A DNA stretch of 64,000 nucleotides from Sphingobacterium populi. GTDB taxonomy: Bacteria; Bacteroidota; Bacteroidia; Sphingobacteriales; Sphingobacteriaceae. The notes below the pieces were generated by a model that was given only the letters and a program-made list of their open reading frames with translations, made no database searches and was not told the origin of the DNA. Shown here piece by piece: positions 44,755 to 57,350 of this stretch. The stretch is taken from NCBI RefSeq assembly GCF_001586775.1, contig NZ_LQXS01000002.1, positions 62,001 through 126,000 on the forward strand. Reading direction: 5' to 3'. Position 1 is the stretch's first letter. The number at the start of each line of letters is the position of its first letter. A program made the position numbers and the translations under genes.

Positions 44755-45429
44755 ATGCAAATCTTACTTGTTGAAGATGATACCCGAATTAGTAGCTTTC
44801 TCATTAAAGGATTGGAAGAAGTGGGATATTCCGTGACGCTATCCAAAAATGCGGAAGATGTGCTTGATCATTATATCGAGATGTCGTGGGATCTTATAAT
44901 TGTAGATGTGATGTTACCCAAGATGGATGGCATTCAATTAGTGCAGTCGCTTCGCTATAAAAAGAATCTTGTACCAATTTTGATGCTAAGCGCATTGCAA
45001 ACAGTGAGTGATAAAGTTTCTGCATTGGATTCTGGTGCGGACGATTATATGACTAAGCCCTTTCACTTTGCTGAATTGCGTTCTAGGATCCACGCATTGA
45101 CACGACGCCATGGACGGCAGCCAACGCCACGCTCTAACATTGTGGAAGTGGCGGATCTGCAAATTGATCTTAATCAATACCAAGTAAGTAGGGATGGTAC
45201 AGCAATTGAACTATCTCCTCGAGAATTTAAGTTGTTTAAATATTTGGTTGATCATAAAAATATGGCCCTAAGTCGATTACAAATATTAAACGCCGTGTGG
45301 AATATTCATTTCGATAATCAGACGAATGTGGTAGATGTGTATATTTCATACCTGCGCAATAAACTGGAAACAGCTGATACAAAATACATCTACACCGTGA
45401 AAGGTATAGGCTACATGTTCAAAAGCTAA
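44755..45429 (+). CDS. OmpR/PhoB family response regulator
   Basis: A 224-residue response regulator. The receiver has the acidic pair in LVEDDTRI, phospho-acceptor Asp51 in DLIIVDVMLPKMDG and Lys in DDYMTKPF. The C-terminal winged helix ends with DVYISYLRNKLETADTKYIY and VKGIGYMF. It is followed 11 bp later by the sensor kinase gene and then by the efflux operon, so it probably activates that operon. Confidence 0.96.
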   Translation: MQILLVEDDTRISSFLIKGLEEVGYSVTLSKNAEDVLDHYIEMSWDLIIVDVMLPKMDGIQLVQSLRYKKNLVPILMLSALQTVSDKVSALDSGADDYMTKPFHFAELRSRIHALTRRHGRQPTPRSNIVEVADLQIDLNQYQVSRDGTAIELSPREFKLFKYLVDHKNMALSRLQILNAVWNIHFDNQTNVVDVYISYLRNKLETADTKYIYTVKGIGYMFKS

Positions 45430-45440
45430 AACCTGATTGT

Positions 45441-46784
45441 ATGAAGCTAAGATCACGTCTTTCTTATTATTCGTTAGTTATCTTCAGCGTGCTTTTTGTT
45501 TTAACGTCAGTCGTTATTTATACACTGTTCTATCGTTGGGCGCGCCAGAATGAATATAAAAATCTTCAAAATACGACCCTCGTAGCGGCCGTATATTATT
45601 TAGAAAAAGACGAGCAAACACATGCCGAGCACGTAAGTGTGCAAAATGAATTACAACGATTAATTTCTAAGACCAATATTGCTGTTTACGATAGTACCGA
45701 CAAGCAAGCCTATGGTCATATGGAGCAAGATGTGCTGATATCACCAAGCGTATTAGCAAAAACGCGAGTAGATGATTATCATGTGTTTGAATCTAAGACC
45801 GCATTTTATGCTGGTATATATTATCCTGATAATCAAGGCGACTTTGTGGTTTTTACGCGAAGCAGTAAAGAAAGCTTCAATGAATTAATGTATGTGCTAT
45901 TGGGTATACTCACGGCGGTATTCCTGTCTAGCTTACTGATTATTCTATTATTTTCAAGATGGCTCGGTAAGATTGCTTATCAGCCTATTTTACGAATTAT
46001 CGAACAAGTCAATATCCGGGACCATCAAAACCTCACCACGCCATTGACGCTAGATAATAGTTATGAAGAGGTCGATGAATTGGTTCAAAGTTATAACCGA
46101 TTTATCAAACGTATTAGCCAAACATTTAATATTCAGAAGAACTTCATCGATTATGTTTCGCACGAACTTCGTACACCAATTGCTGCGGTGTTAGGGACGC
46201 TGGAGGTGACAAATCAAAAAGATAGATCGGTGGAAGAATACAAGGCGATGGTCTTGCAGTTGGATGAGTATATTCAAGATTTGCAGTCCACCATAGATCA
46301 TATGATGCTGCTAACTGGTGCAAAAACGAACTTTGACTTTGCACTGATGCGGATCGATGAGGTGTTATGGGAGGTCGTAGAACATGCTACAATGTACTAC
46401 AACGCCCAGATCGAAGTATATATCGATGTGCAGGACAACCAATTGTTAGAAATCCACGGGAACGATAAGTTATTGGAATTGGCTATCAATAATTTAGTTG
46501 AAAATGCCATCAAATATTCGGATAATCAAACGGTGTATCTATCGCTACATGATTACAATGGAGTATTGAGTATTAGAATAGTAGACCACGGTATCGGAAT
46601 TCCCGCAGAAGATCTAGAACGGGCGACACAAAACTTCTTTCGCGGTCAAAACACGGGAGCTTATCAAGGTAAAGGAATTGGCTTATCGATGGCCAGTATT
46701 GTTTTTTCTTTACATGGAATACAAATGAAAATTGCTTCTGGAATGTCAGGTACGACAGTCACCTTACTGTTTTTAAAGGCGTAA
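45441..46784 (+). CDS. Sensor histidine kinase
   Basis: A 447-residue inner-membrane sensor with two membrane segments (~12-32 and ~152-172) flanking a ~120-residue periplasmic domain. HAMP-like linker, then HisKA with His241 in VSHELRTPIAAVLG, and HATPase_c (NNLVENAIKYSDNQ, RIVDHGIGIPAEDLERA, GIGLSMASIVFSLHGI). It is the partner of the adjacent response regulator. The periplasmic domain likely reads the efflux substrate, perhaps a metal ion, but no metal-binding motif is visible. Confidence 0.95.
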   Translation: MKLRSRLSYYSLVIFSVLFVLTSVVIYTLFYRWARQNEYKNLQNTTLVAAVYYLEKDEQTHAEHVSVQNELQRLISKTNIAVYDSTDKQAYGHMEQDVLISPSVLAKTRVDDYHVFESKTAFYAGIYYPDNQGDFVVFTRSSKESFNELMYVLLGILTAVFLSSLLIILLFSRWLGKIAYQPILRIIEQVNIRDHQNLTTPLTLDNSYEEVDELVQSYNRFIKRISQTFNIQKNFIDYVSHELRTPIAAVLGTLEVTNQKDRSVEEYKAMVLQLDEYIQDLQSTIDHMMLLTGAKTNFDFALMRIDEVLWEVVEHATMYYNAQIEVYIDVQDNQLLEIHGNDKLLELAINNLVENAIKYSDNQTVYLSLHDYNGVLSIRIVDHGIGIPAEDLERATQNFFRGQNTGAYQGKGIGLSMASIVFSLHGIQMKIASGMSGTTVTLLFLKA

Positions 46785-46801
46785 GCGAAAGCGGCGTGCA
46801 T

Positions 46802-46820
46802 TTCTAATCATATTCTAATC
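46802..46820. promoter_or_regulatory. 11-bp-spaced direct repeats upstream of the efflux operon
   Basis: TTCTAATC occurs at 46802-46809 and 46813-46820, in helical phase (11 bp apart), 65-83 bp upstream of the TolC-type gene start. Tandem repeats of this kind are typical of OmpR/PhoB-family sites. Confidence 0.45.
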
Positions 46821-46884
46821 TTAATCAGAAATAGGCTTAATCTTTGAGCAGTACTTTTGGGACTTTACAAATTAGTAATACGTC

Positions 46885-48141
46885 TTGAAAACATTTTATA
46901 TTCTGCTATTGGCCGGCCTGCTCTTTTCGCAACCCGGACAAGCCCAAACCTACTCGCTAGAGCAATTGGAGGCTGCTTTCTTGCAGAACAATTATATGCT
47001 CATTGCTTCCCGATTCCAAGTCAACCAAGCTGATGCCGAGATTGTACAAGAAAAATTATGGGAAAATCCTACTTTAAGTATTAGCGAAGTAAATCTGTGG
47101 AGCAATCAGACCAGTGAGCAGTTTGCCCGATTATTTGGCAATTACGGTCGCACGCAACAAATTGCGGTAGATTTGGAACAATTGATCGAAACAGCAGGAA
47201 AGCGGAAGAAGCGCGTGGCTATCCGTTCGCTTGAAAAAAATGATGCCGTTTACGAATATGAAGAGCTCATGCGCGAGTTGCGTAAAGATCTTCGGCAAGC
47301 CTACAATGAATTATATGTCATAACTAATGATCTTGCAAAATTGCAAGAATCTGTCGCTGTATTTGCCAATCTTAGCGAAACTTTCAAAAGACAGGCCGCT
47401 AGTCAAAACGTATCTAAAGCGGATTGGCTAAGAATTCAGTCGGAATTAGTGACGATGGAAAAAGATCAAGTGGATCTCCAAGCCGAATTGATTGAGGCAA
47501 TAGGTGTGCTACAAGCACTCACAAGTATGCCAAGCATAAGTGTCGAACAATTGTCCTTTGTAGAAATGCCACAAAAGCTCAATCGCGTGGTGCCACTGGA
47601 TGCTCGTCAACAAGCTTACGAGAACAATCTGGGGATAAAAAGACAGAAAAATCAGCAACTTATTGCTGATAAGGAGCTAGAACTCGCACTTGCTAATAGA
47701 AAACCAGATCTTACCGTGCAGGTAAATTATGATCGCGGAGGAAATATAATGCAAGATTTTTTCGGACTAGGCGTCAGTATGGATCTTCCATTATTCAATC
47801 GAAATAAAGGAAATATTAAGGTCGCTCAATACCAAATAGAAGAAGAACGAGCTAACCGATCGGCCATCGAAATCGCCCTAGACACGCGTTTGGCAAGCCT
47901 TACTTCGCAACTCATGCATTATCGACAAACACTCGATCGCTGGTCTAATCTGGATTTGGATGCAGAGAGCAAGATGTTGGAAAACTATCATAAAAACATG
48001 CTTTCTAAGCAAATAACCTTATTGGAATTTATCGATTTTACCCAAGCTTGGCGAGCATCGTATCAGTCGATGTTGGAAATACAAAAAAACTATTTAAACA
48101 CCTACGAGGAACTACAATTTGTAGTTGGTAATGACTTTTAG
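46885..48141 (+). CDS. TolC family outer-membrane efflux protein (CzcC/CusC-like)
   Basis: A 418-residue outer-membrane channel of an RND system. Start is TTG (46885), giving the signal peptide MKTFYILLLAGLLFSQPGQAQ; no ATG lies near. Two OEP repeats follow (AFLQNNYMLIASRFQVNQAD, NNLGIKRQKNQQLIADKELE), with the usual amphipathic helices. It ends 4 bases before the adaptor start. Membership of the Czc/Cus group is inferred from the operon order. Confidence 0.9.
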   Translation: MKTFYILLLAGLLFSQPGQAQTYSLEQLEAAFLQNNYMLIASRFQVNQADAEIVQEKLWENPTLSISEVNLWSNQTSEQFARLFGNYGRTQQIAVDLEQLIETAGKRKKRVAIRSLEKNDAVYEYEELMRELRKDLRQAYNELYVITNDLAKLQESVAVFANLSETFKRQAASQNVSKADWLRIQSELVTMEKDQVDLQAELIEAIGVLQALTSMPSISVEQLSFVEMPQKLNRVVPLDARQQAYENNLGIKRQKNQQLIADKELELALANRKPDLTVQVNYDRGGNIMQDFFGLGVSMDLPLFNRNKGNIKVAQYQIEEERANRSAIEIALDTRLASLTSQLMHYRQTLDRWSNLDLDAESKMLENYHKNMLSKQITLLEFIDFTQAWRASYQSMLEIQKNYLNTYEELQFVVGNDF

Positions 48142-48145
48142 CATC

Positions 48146-49252
48146 ATGAATAAGCAAATAAATTATTTTGTAATATTAGCCAGCTTGGCTCTTTCTTCTT
48201 GTACCAATACGACAAGCCAATCCAATGCTGAAGATCAATCAGTAGATTCAACACGAACATATTGTATAGATGAACAATTGCGAAGCAGTATGGCTATCCT
48301 AGAAGTACTGGAACGCCCCGTTACGGAGCAATTGGCGCTTTCAGGAAAGGTTGAGTACAATGAAAATGATTTAGTAGCATTTCAAAGTTTGCTAGTCGGC
48401 ACGGTGGAACAGGTACAATTCGAGCTTGGTGATTTTGTGCGCAAAGGGCAAGTACTGGCTACAGTTAAGTCCAATGAAATCCAAGATTTAGTACAACAGC
48501 GCCGTTTTCAACAAAGTCAAATTCAGACACTTGAACATCAGTTACAAACCAAAAGAGAATTACTCGAAGACGGGTTGGCATCTAAACCAGAGGTATTAGA
48601 AGCCGAGAATGAATTAGCCAGTGCACGAATAGAATTAGATCGTGTAGTACAATCATTACAGCTTTTTAAAGCAGCAGGCCCCGGTACTTTTCAAATTTTG
48701 GCACCCAAAGATGGCTATATAATACAAAAAGCAATCAGCGCGGGCCAAAGTATTAAAGAGGATAGTGAGCCATTATTTTCTATATCAAATCTCAAGCAAG
48801 TGTGGGTTATGGTAAATATTTATGCACGAAATCTACGATTTGTAAATAATGGCGATCAAGTAAAGGTACGTACGGTCGCTTACCCTGATCAACTATATAC
48901 AGGTACTATTGATAAAATTTATAATGTATTCGACAATGAAGAACATGTGCTAAAAGCGCGTGTCGTACTGGATAATCAAAACCTCAACTTAATGCCTGGA
49001 TTGAGTGCTGATATTATCATAGATCGCAAGAGTTCAGCCGAAAAAGCTTTTGCCGTTCCTAATGCAGCCAAGGTTTTTAGCAACAACAAAGAATATGTGG
49101 TGATCTATAAAGACGACTGCGCACTGGAAGTACGACAAATTAATCAAATCGCGAGCAATGAAGAGTACACATACGTAAAAGAGCGCTTTGCAGCGGATGA
49201 AAAAATAATTGGATCAAACGCGCTGTTGATCTTTGAACAGCTAAATCAGTAA
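48146..49252 (+). CDS. Efflux RND transporter periplasmic adaptor (CzcB/CusB-like)
   Basis: A 368-residue lipoprotein adaptor. The ATG at 48146 gives the lipobox ILASLALSSC; an upstream ATG overlaps the channel gene. It has the lipoyl/barrel-sandwich halves (VAFQSLLVGTVEQVQFELGD, then QILAPKDGYIIQKAISAGQS) around a helical hairpin (RRFQQSQIQTLEHQLQTKRE), then a beta-barrel domain (VWVMVNIYARNLRFVNNGDQ). It starts 4 bases after the channel stop and ends 6 bases before the pump gene. Confidence 0.92.
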   Translation: MNKQINYFVILASLALSSCTNTTSQSNAEDQSVDSTRTYCIDEQLRSSMAILEVLERPVTEQLALSGKVEYNENDLVAFQSLLVGTVEQVQFELGDFVRKGQVLATVKSNEIQDLVQQRRFQQSQIQTLEHQLQTKRELLEDGLASKPEVLEAENELASARIELDRVVQSLQLFKAAGPGTFQILAPKDGYIIQKAISAGQSIKEDSEPLFSISNLKQVWVMVNIYARNLRFVNNGDQVKVRTVAYPDQLYTGTIDKIYNVFDNEEHVLKARVVLDNQNLNLMPGLSADIIIDRKSSAEKAFAVPNAAKVFSNNKEYVVIYKDDCALEVRQINQIASNEEYTYVKERFAADEKIIGSNALLIFEQLNQ

Positions 49253-49258
49253 GTTACC

Positions 49259-52200
49259 ATGAAGAAGTTTGTACAACAGATTGTTACCTTTTCACTGCGT
49301 AACACGACGCTCATTTTGTTTGGTACGATGCTGCTGCTTTTTGCAGGTGTGTATTCGTTGCGCCATACTCCTATAGAAGCTTTTCCAGACGTTACCAATA
49401 CGCGAGCTCGCATCATTACGCAATGGCCCGGCAGAAGTGCCGAGGAAATGGAAAAGTTGGTTACATTGCCTATCTCTAAAGAGATGAACAGCATTCCCAG
49501 AAAGTCACACATTCGCTCGATTTCGCTGTTTGGTCTTTCTGTCGTAACCGTACAATTTGAAGATGGCGTAGATGATTTCTATGCACAGCAATACGTGTCT
49601 AATAAGCTCAACGGAGTCAATCTCCCAGAAGATGTAGATGCCGAGATAGAGCCACCTTCTGGTGCAACAGGAGAAATATTTCGCTATGTTATCAAAAGTG
49701 ATCTCCCAATAAAAGAGGTGTCAGCGATTCAAGATTGGGTTATTGAAAGAGAGCTTTTGAGTGTATCAGGCGTTGCAGATATCGTGAGCTTCGGAGGCGA
49801 GGAAAAGATTTATGAAATTAAGATAAACCCCACCGAGCTAAAGAACTTTGATCTTTCGCCTCTTGATGTATACGAAGCCGTAGCACGATCTAATATCAAT
49901 GTAGGTGGAGATGTTATTCAGCAAGGCGACCAGGCATATGTCGTTCGTGGCGTTGGCCTTTTGGACAAGATCGAGGACATCGGAAATATTACCATAAAAC
50001 TCAATCGCTCTACACCAGTACTCATCAAGAATGTAGCTGATGTAGTTATTTCGAACAAACCACGGTTAGGGCAAGTCGGTTATAACGATGAGGATGATTT
50101 GGTACAAGGCATCGTGATTATGCTGCGTGGTGAGAATCCGAATGAGGTTATCGAACGATTGAAAACTAAAATCGAAGAGCTAAACACACGAATTCTTCCT
50201 GAAAATGTGCAGATGGAAACCGTGATAGATCGTACGAAGTTGGTTGACAATACCGTGAATACCGTATCTCGGAATTTAGTGGAGGGCGTATTGCTAGTTT
50301 CACTCATCGTATTTATCTTCTTGTACAATTGGAAATCCACTTTCATAGTGGCATCTGTAATTCCGTTGGCATTCCTTTTTGCCATTATTATGTTAAAGAT
50401 TCAAGGCTTACCTGCCAATCTAATTTCTATGGGTTCGCTGGATTTTGGACTCTTATTAGAAGGTACCTTGGTAATCGTTGAAACCGTATTTGTAGCACTC
50501 GCGACCGTATCTCATCAGGTTGGCAAAGAACGCTTTGCAAAGATGAGCAAGATGGGTGTTATCAAGAAAAGTGCAGGTAGTGTAGCTTCCTATATTTTCT
50601 TTGCTTTACTGATCCTAATTGTTGCGTTGCTGCCAATTTTCTCCTTTCAAAAGGTAGAAGGAAAAATGTTTTCACCTTTGGCATTTACGCTAGGATATGC
50701 ACTATTTGGCTCTCTTATCTTGAGTTTGACCTACGTGCCGGCCATGTGTAAACTGTTATTTACCAAAGATATCGAAGAAAAAGAAAATGCAATTACCCGC
50801 TTTTTCCAACGAAATATCTATGGGATGTATGCCACTGCATTTCGATATAAAAAGGCCACGATTGCTATTTTTATTGGAATTTTAAGCATCTGTATTGTAC
50901 GATTTATGCACTACGGTTCCGAATTTCTTCCGCAACTTAACGAAGGAGCTATCTATATTCGCGCTACTTTACCCAATAGTATCAGTCTTAAGGAATCCAC
51001 CCGACTCACCAAAGAGATGAAGCAAATGATGCGTGAAAGTAGTAGTGCGATTGATTTTGTGCTGACGCAAACTGGGCGTCCGAATGATGGTACCGATCCG
51101 ACCGGATTTTTTAATATTGAGTTTAACGTGCAGCTTAAAGATGAAGGGGAATGGGAAGGCGGTGTTTCCAAAGAGCAAATCATTCAAGATTTGCGAGAGA
51201 AGCTAAACCGATATCCCGGCGTCAACTTTGGTTTTAGTCAACCAATCCAAGATAACGTAGAAGAATATGTGGCCGGCGTAAAAAGTTCGCTCGTCATCAA
51301 AATTTTTGGAGACGATCTCTATGATTTGGAAGCTACGCTAATCAAGTAGCTGCATCCATCGAAAAGGTACGCGGAATAACCGATATCAATGTTTACAAAA
51401 ATATTGGTCAGCCCGAACTACGGATACAGCTACATGATTCGGAAATGGCTAAGTACGGTGTTTTTACAGATGAAGTGCAGGCGGTGATTGCCATGACAAT
51501 TGGTGGCCAAGCTGCCACCAAATTCTACGAAGGAGATCGGCAGTTTGATATTGTACTACGATTTGAAGAAGGATATCGAGATACACCTGAAAAAATCCGT
51601 AATATTTTGATCCCTACTAGCAACGGTCAGAATATCCCACTCCAAGAAATTGCGACTGTGGATTATCATACGGGTCCAGCTTTCATTTATCGCGAAGGAA
51701 ATAGTCGGTATATCGGCGTAGGGTTTAGTATCGAGGGGCGCGATTTAGGAAGCACGATCGAAGATGCGAAGCGTGTTGTGGCACAAGAAGTAAGTCTGCC
51801 TAAAGAAAATCATATGGAATGGGCAGGAGAGTTTGAGAGTAAAGAGCGTGCTGCTAAGCAGTTAAGCTTAGTAGTACCGGTATCATTAGTGCTTATTTTG
51901 CTACTTCTGTATTTCAACTTCGGCAATTTTACAGATACAGCTGTGGCAGCATTGACTTTGCCGTTCGCATTTATTGGAGGCTTTATCTCGCTTTGGATAA
52001 CAGGAACGATTTTCGGAATCTCTGCAGGTATAGGATTTATCATTCTGTTTGGTGTAGCTACTATTGATGGCATCGTGCTAATAGGAGTGATTCGAGATAA
52101 TCTGAATCGTAGGTTCAGTCTTATTGAAGCCATACAGCAAGGCGTGCGCAGTCGTATTCGTCCGGTTGTAATGATTGCTCTGATGGGATCGATGGGCTTA

Positions 52201-52350
52201 TTGCCTGCCGCGTTGTCCACAGGTATGGGTTCCGAAATTCAAAAACCGTTGGCGATAATGATCGTCGGTGGCTTGTTGATTTGTCTAGTTCTATCATTCA
52301 CCATATTACCTGTGGTTTTCTACTTTGCGCATCGGAATTCTCAACGCTAG
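49259..52350 (+). pseudogene. Frameshifted heavy-metal efflux RND pump (CzcA/CusA family)
   Basis: The first frame (49259-51349) and the second (from about 51337 to 52350) make one ~1030-residue HME-RND pump if one base is added near 51337 (ACG-CTA read as ACG-GCT-AAT gives EATANQVAASIEKV). TM1 is ITLILFGTMLLLFAGVYS-like (TTLILFGTMLLLFAG), the porter domains follow, and TM4 carries LDFGLLLEGTLVIVE, the D-E-E proton-relay pattern of HME pumps (D in place of the usual second D is E). The second half ends with TM10-12 (IGFIILFGVATIDGIVLIG). It follows its adaptor and channel genes; a divalent or monovalent metal is likely, but not proven. A homopolymer or sequencing loss is the probable cause of the break. 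Confidence 0.85.
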
Positions 52351-52384
52351 GTCGGGCTATGTCTAATGATTTTGCTATCTTTGA

Positions 52385-54658
<2,274 letters not shown>

Positions 54659-54680
54659 ACAGACAAATTTCTCTTTAAAT

Positions 54681-54717
54681 AATAAAAAACGCAGTGATTT
54701 TCACTGCGTTTTTTATT
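54681..54717 (+). terminator. Terminator downstream of icd
   Basis: A 17-bp perfect stem (AATAAAAAACGCAGTGA with its complement) and a 3-nt loop, with T-rich 3' arm. Confidence 0.88.
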
Positions 54718-54788
54718 TGAGACTGTGCTCTCAAAATAATTTATTATGTCTGTTCTTTAGATTATCTTCGTGGGCATTTTACCAAATT

Positions 54789-55439
54789 ATGAAAAGATTA
54801 TTATTGACCATTACCCTGATCGCAGTGTTTGCTTCTGCGGGATCAGCGCAGGATTTCGGATTTAAAAAGAAGGATATTTTTTTGGAGGCTAGTATTCAGA
54901 CATCTGTAGTACGCGATAAAAGTACCCTTGACAGGACAGCATCTTTTAATTTCGTTCCAAAGGTGGGAACTTTTTTAAGTGATCATTTTGCGGTAGGTTT
55001 GGCGGCTGGTTTTGGGAATGGCAACACCGAAGGGCGTCCTAGAACTATAGCTGAGGATCGACAAAAATTAAAAACATTTGATGTCGGAACATTCGGCCGC
55101 TACTACTTTTTAGAAATAGGTTCACGATTAAAGCCATATACGGAGCTGGCAGTCGGTTACCACTTGATTAGACAAGAACAGTGGCAACAATCAAAAATTT
55201 TATCAGAATACAGGATGAAAGGTGTTTTGGCGAAAGCTGGGATTGGCGCTAATTTCTTTCTTGATAAAGGCATTGCGTTGAACTTCTTGTACCCAAACTT
55301 CTTATCCTATCATACATTTAGCACTGTCCACAACGGAGATAATAGTACTCGTAGTTCTAGTTCGGAATTTAAAACAAACTTCAACGTTTTCAATAATTTC
55401 TTGAGAAGTGCACAATTTGGTGTTATCTTGATACTGTAG
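54789..55439 (+). CDS. Secreted outer-membrane beta-barrel protein
   Basis: A 216-residue protein; the ATG at 54789 gives signal peptide MKRLLLTITLIAVFASAGSA with cleavage before QDFG. The longer frame upstream has no signal and is rejected. The mature chain shows strand pattern (IFLEASIQTSVVRD, FAVGLAAGFGNG, YTELAVGYHLIRQE) and ends AQFGVILIL. A porin-like 8-strand barrel is likely. It is convergent with the susD gene, with a terminator between. Confidence 0.78.
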   Translation: MKRLLLTITLIAVFASAGSAQDFGFKKKDIFLEASIQTSVVRDKSTLDRTASFNFVPKVGTFLSDHFAVGLAAGFGNGNTEGRPRTIAEDRQKLKTFDVGTFGRYYFLEIGSRLKPYTELAVGYHLIRQEQWQQSKILSEYRMKGVLAKAGIGANFFLDKGIALNFLYPNFLSYHTFSTVHNGDNSTRSSSSEFKTNFNVFNNFLRSAQFGVILIL

Positions 55440-55514
55440 TATGTAAGACATAAGTGAGATTGAATTTTTACTTCAAACATCGATAATTTTGTGAGACTCT
55501 TCGAAATTATAAGA

Positions 55515-55548
55515 ATAACAAGCCCAGCCATTTGGCTGGGCTTGTTAT
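55515..55548. terminator. Bidirectional intrinsic terminator
   Basis: A 16-bp perfect stem, ATAACAAGCCCAGCCA (55515-55530) with TGGCTGGGCTTGTTAT (55533-55548), between convergent genes. Confidence 0.86.
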
Positions 55549-55569
55549 GTATAGTGAAATTGATTAATC

Positions 55570-57338
55570 CTAATACCCCGGATTTTGAGTTAAAGTAGCC
55601 GATCCATTGATTACACTCAAATCAATTTGATTCTGTGGAATCGGAAAATAGTTTGTGCGGGAAATAGCTGTAGCACCGCGCACATCCGTCGTAATACCGC
55701 CTTCATATTCGTAGAAGGTATTCATCGTGGTTTGTAGTATTCCCCAGCGCGATAAGTCAAAGAAACGATGACCTTCCATGGCCAACTCCAGCTTACGCTC
55801 AAAATAGATTGCCTTCAATGCTATTTCAGGAGAACTGAAGTAGCCTGCTGGATATTCATTGATCAAATAATTAGCCGCAGGAGTAGTATTGAAGCCCGCC
55901 ATTGGTGCACTGTTATTGATGTAACTATAGAGCCAGCCCGATGGTATGGCAGCTCGCGCTCTTACGCGATTCACATACGTCTGCGCTATTGCCAAAGAAC
56001 CGGTTTGTGCTTGAGCTTCGGCCGCCATTAATAACACATCCGCGAAACGAATCACTAGTACATTGATCGCGGTGCCAGGTGCCCACGAACTTTGGTCTGA
56101 GAACCTATCTTGTGTAGCTTGCCAATAAATGTTCTTTTTATTACTGTAAGGTCCTGCGCTCGATTGTTCTCGAATCCAGCGACGACCTGGATGCAAGCCC
56201 CAATCATGAAAGGGAATTCCACGTCTTCCTACCGTCCAATCCAACCGAGGATCTACTGTAGTAGAATCAGGAGTGAAAGCCGCATCGGAAGCAACATTCA
56301 TATCGCTAGCGATAGCAGTACTATTATAATCATCCAAATAAGGCAATCCTGTGGTCGGCGATGTACGATATGAATTGACTAAATCTTGAGTTGGCTGATA
56401 GAACCCGCAGCAGCGAAATGGACTTTCGTATGGAAAATTCAAACGACCGCCAGAGTTGGCAAACGTGATGGAGTTTGTCCCATCGTTAGCTACCATCTGT
56501 ATGGCAAATACCGACTCAGCGTTATTCTTCGTCGCCGCATCAAAGTTGTTTCTAAATGGCACTAAGTCGTACTGTAGTCCATTACTGGTTACTCCATTGG
56601 TGATGACATCCGTAAAAACAGTAACAGCCTCTGGATATTTTTTTTGATACAACAAGGTTTTGCCTAGGTAAGCGCCTGCAGCCCATTTATTTACTCGACC
56701 CACCTCAGTTTGTGTCGCCGGAAGATTCTCGTATGCATATTCAAAATCAGCCTGAATCTGTGGCCAAATATCTGCTGTATTCGGTGCATAGTAAGTTTCG
56801 CTCGCTTCATCAATCCATGGCACTTGATTAAACATTTTCTTGAGATCCGAATAGAAATGTGCACGTAAGAAACGCGCTTGTGCAGCAATTTCTAATCGCT
56901 CTTGATCGGTTACGTCTGTCGCAAGATTTAAAAATCGTAAGGTCTGATTGGCGCGATTAACACCTTCGAAAGACGATTTCCATTTATTGTTAAAAAAACC
57001 ATTACTAGCATCAAACGATAGGCGCGCTATCTGATTGATCGCGGGCTGATCTCCACCATCACTCCCTTTGTGGCTTCGCCACTCGCTACCGAACCATAAA
57101 TCCAGTTATCGGGCGAAGATTCCCAAGGACCACCACCACCTAAGCCGTCGTCGTTGCTTGCGGCGGCTAATGCTGAGTAGGTTCCGGTAAGTAAAGACAT
57201 GACGCCTACTTTGTTCCCAAGGTCTTCTGCAGGAAGTTCGCCTATTGGACCTTGTTCTAAAAATGATTTGCTACAGCCGGAAATCAGCAAAGTACTGCAT
57301 AATCCCCATTGTATAATTGTTAGAAGTTTCGTTTTCAT
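55570..57338 (-). pseudogene. Frameshifted SusD/RagB family nutrient-binding lipoprotein
   Basis: A SusD-type surface lipoprotein that binds glycans for the paired SusC. The first frame (57338-57027) has lipobox LLISGC and the opening LEQGPIGELPAEDLGNK, then WESSPDNWIYGSVASGEATKG; the second (from the 57060s down to 55570) continues with SDGGDQPAINQIARLSFD and then MFNQVPWIDEASETYYAPN and VLVIRFADVLLMAAEAQAQT. Adding one base in the CCCTTT run (57064-57069, plus strand) joins them as GEATKGSDGGDQ and gives ~589 residues, normal for SusD. The start lies 12 bases after the SusC stop. No glycosidase is linked. Confidence 0.87.
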
Positions 57339-57350
57339 AATTTCTAAATT

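Noticed and set aside
44614..44760. N-terminal extension of the Crp/Fnr gene
   Set aside because: It would overlap the divergent response-regulator start, and the extra residues do not fit the domain.
54717..54788. N-terminal extension of the barrel-protein gene to 54717
   Set aside because: It overlaps the icd terminator and would hide the signal peptide that begins at 54789.
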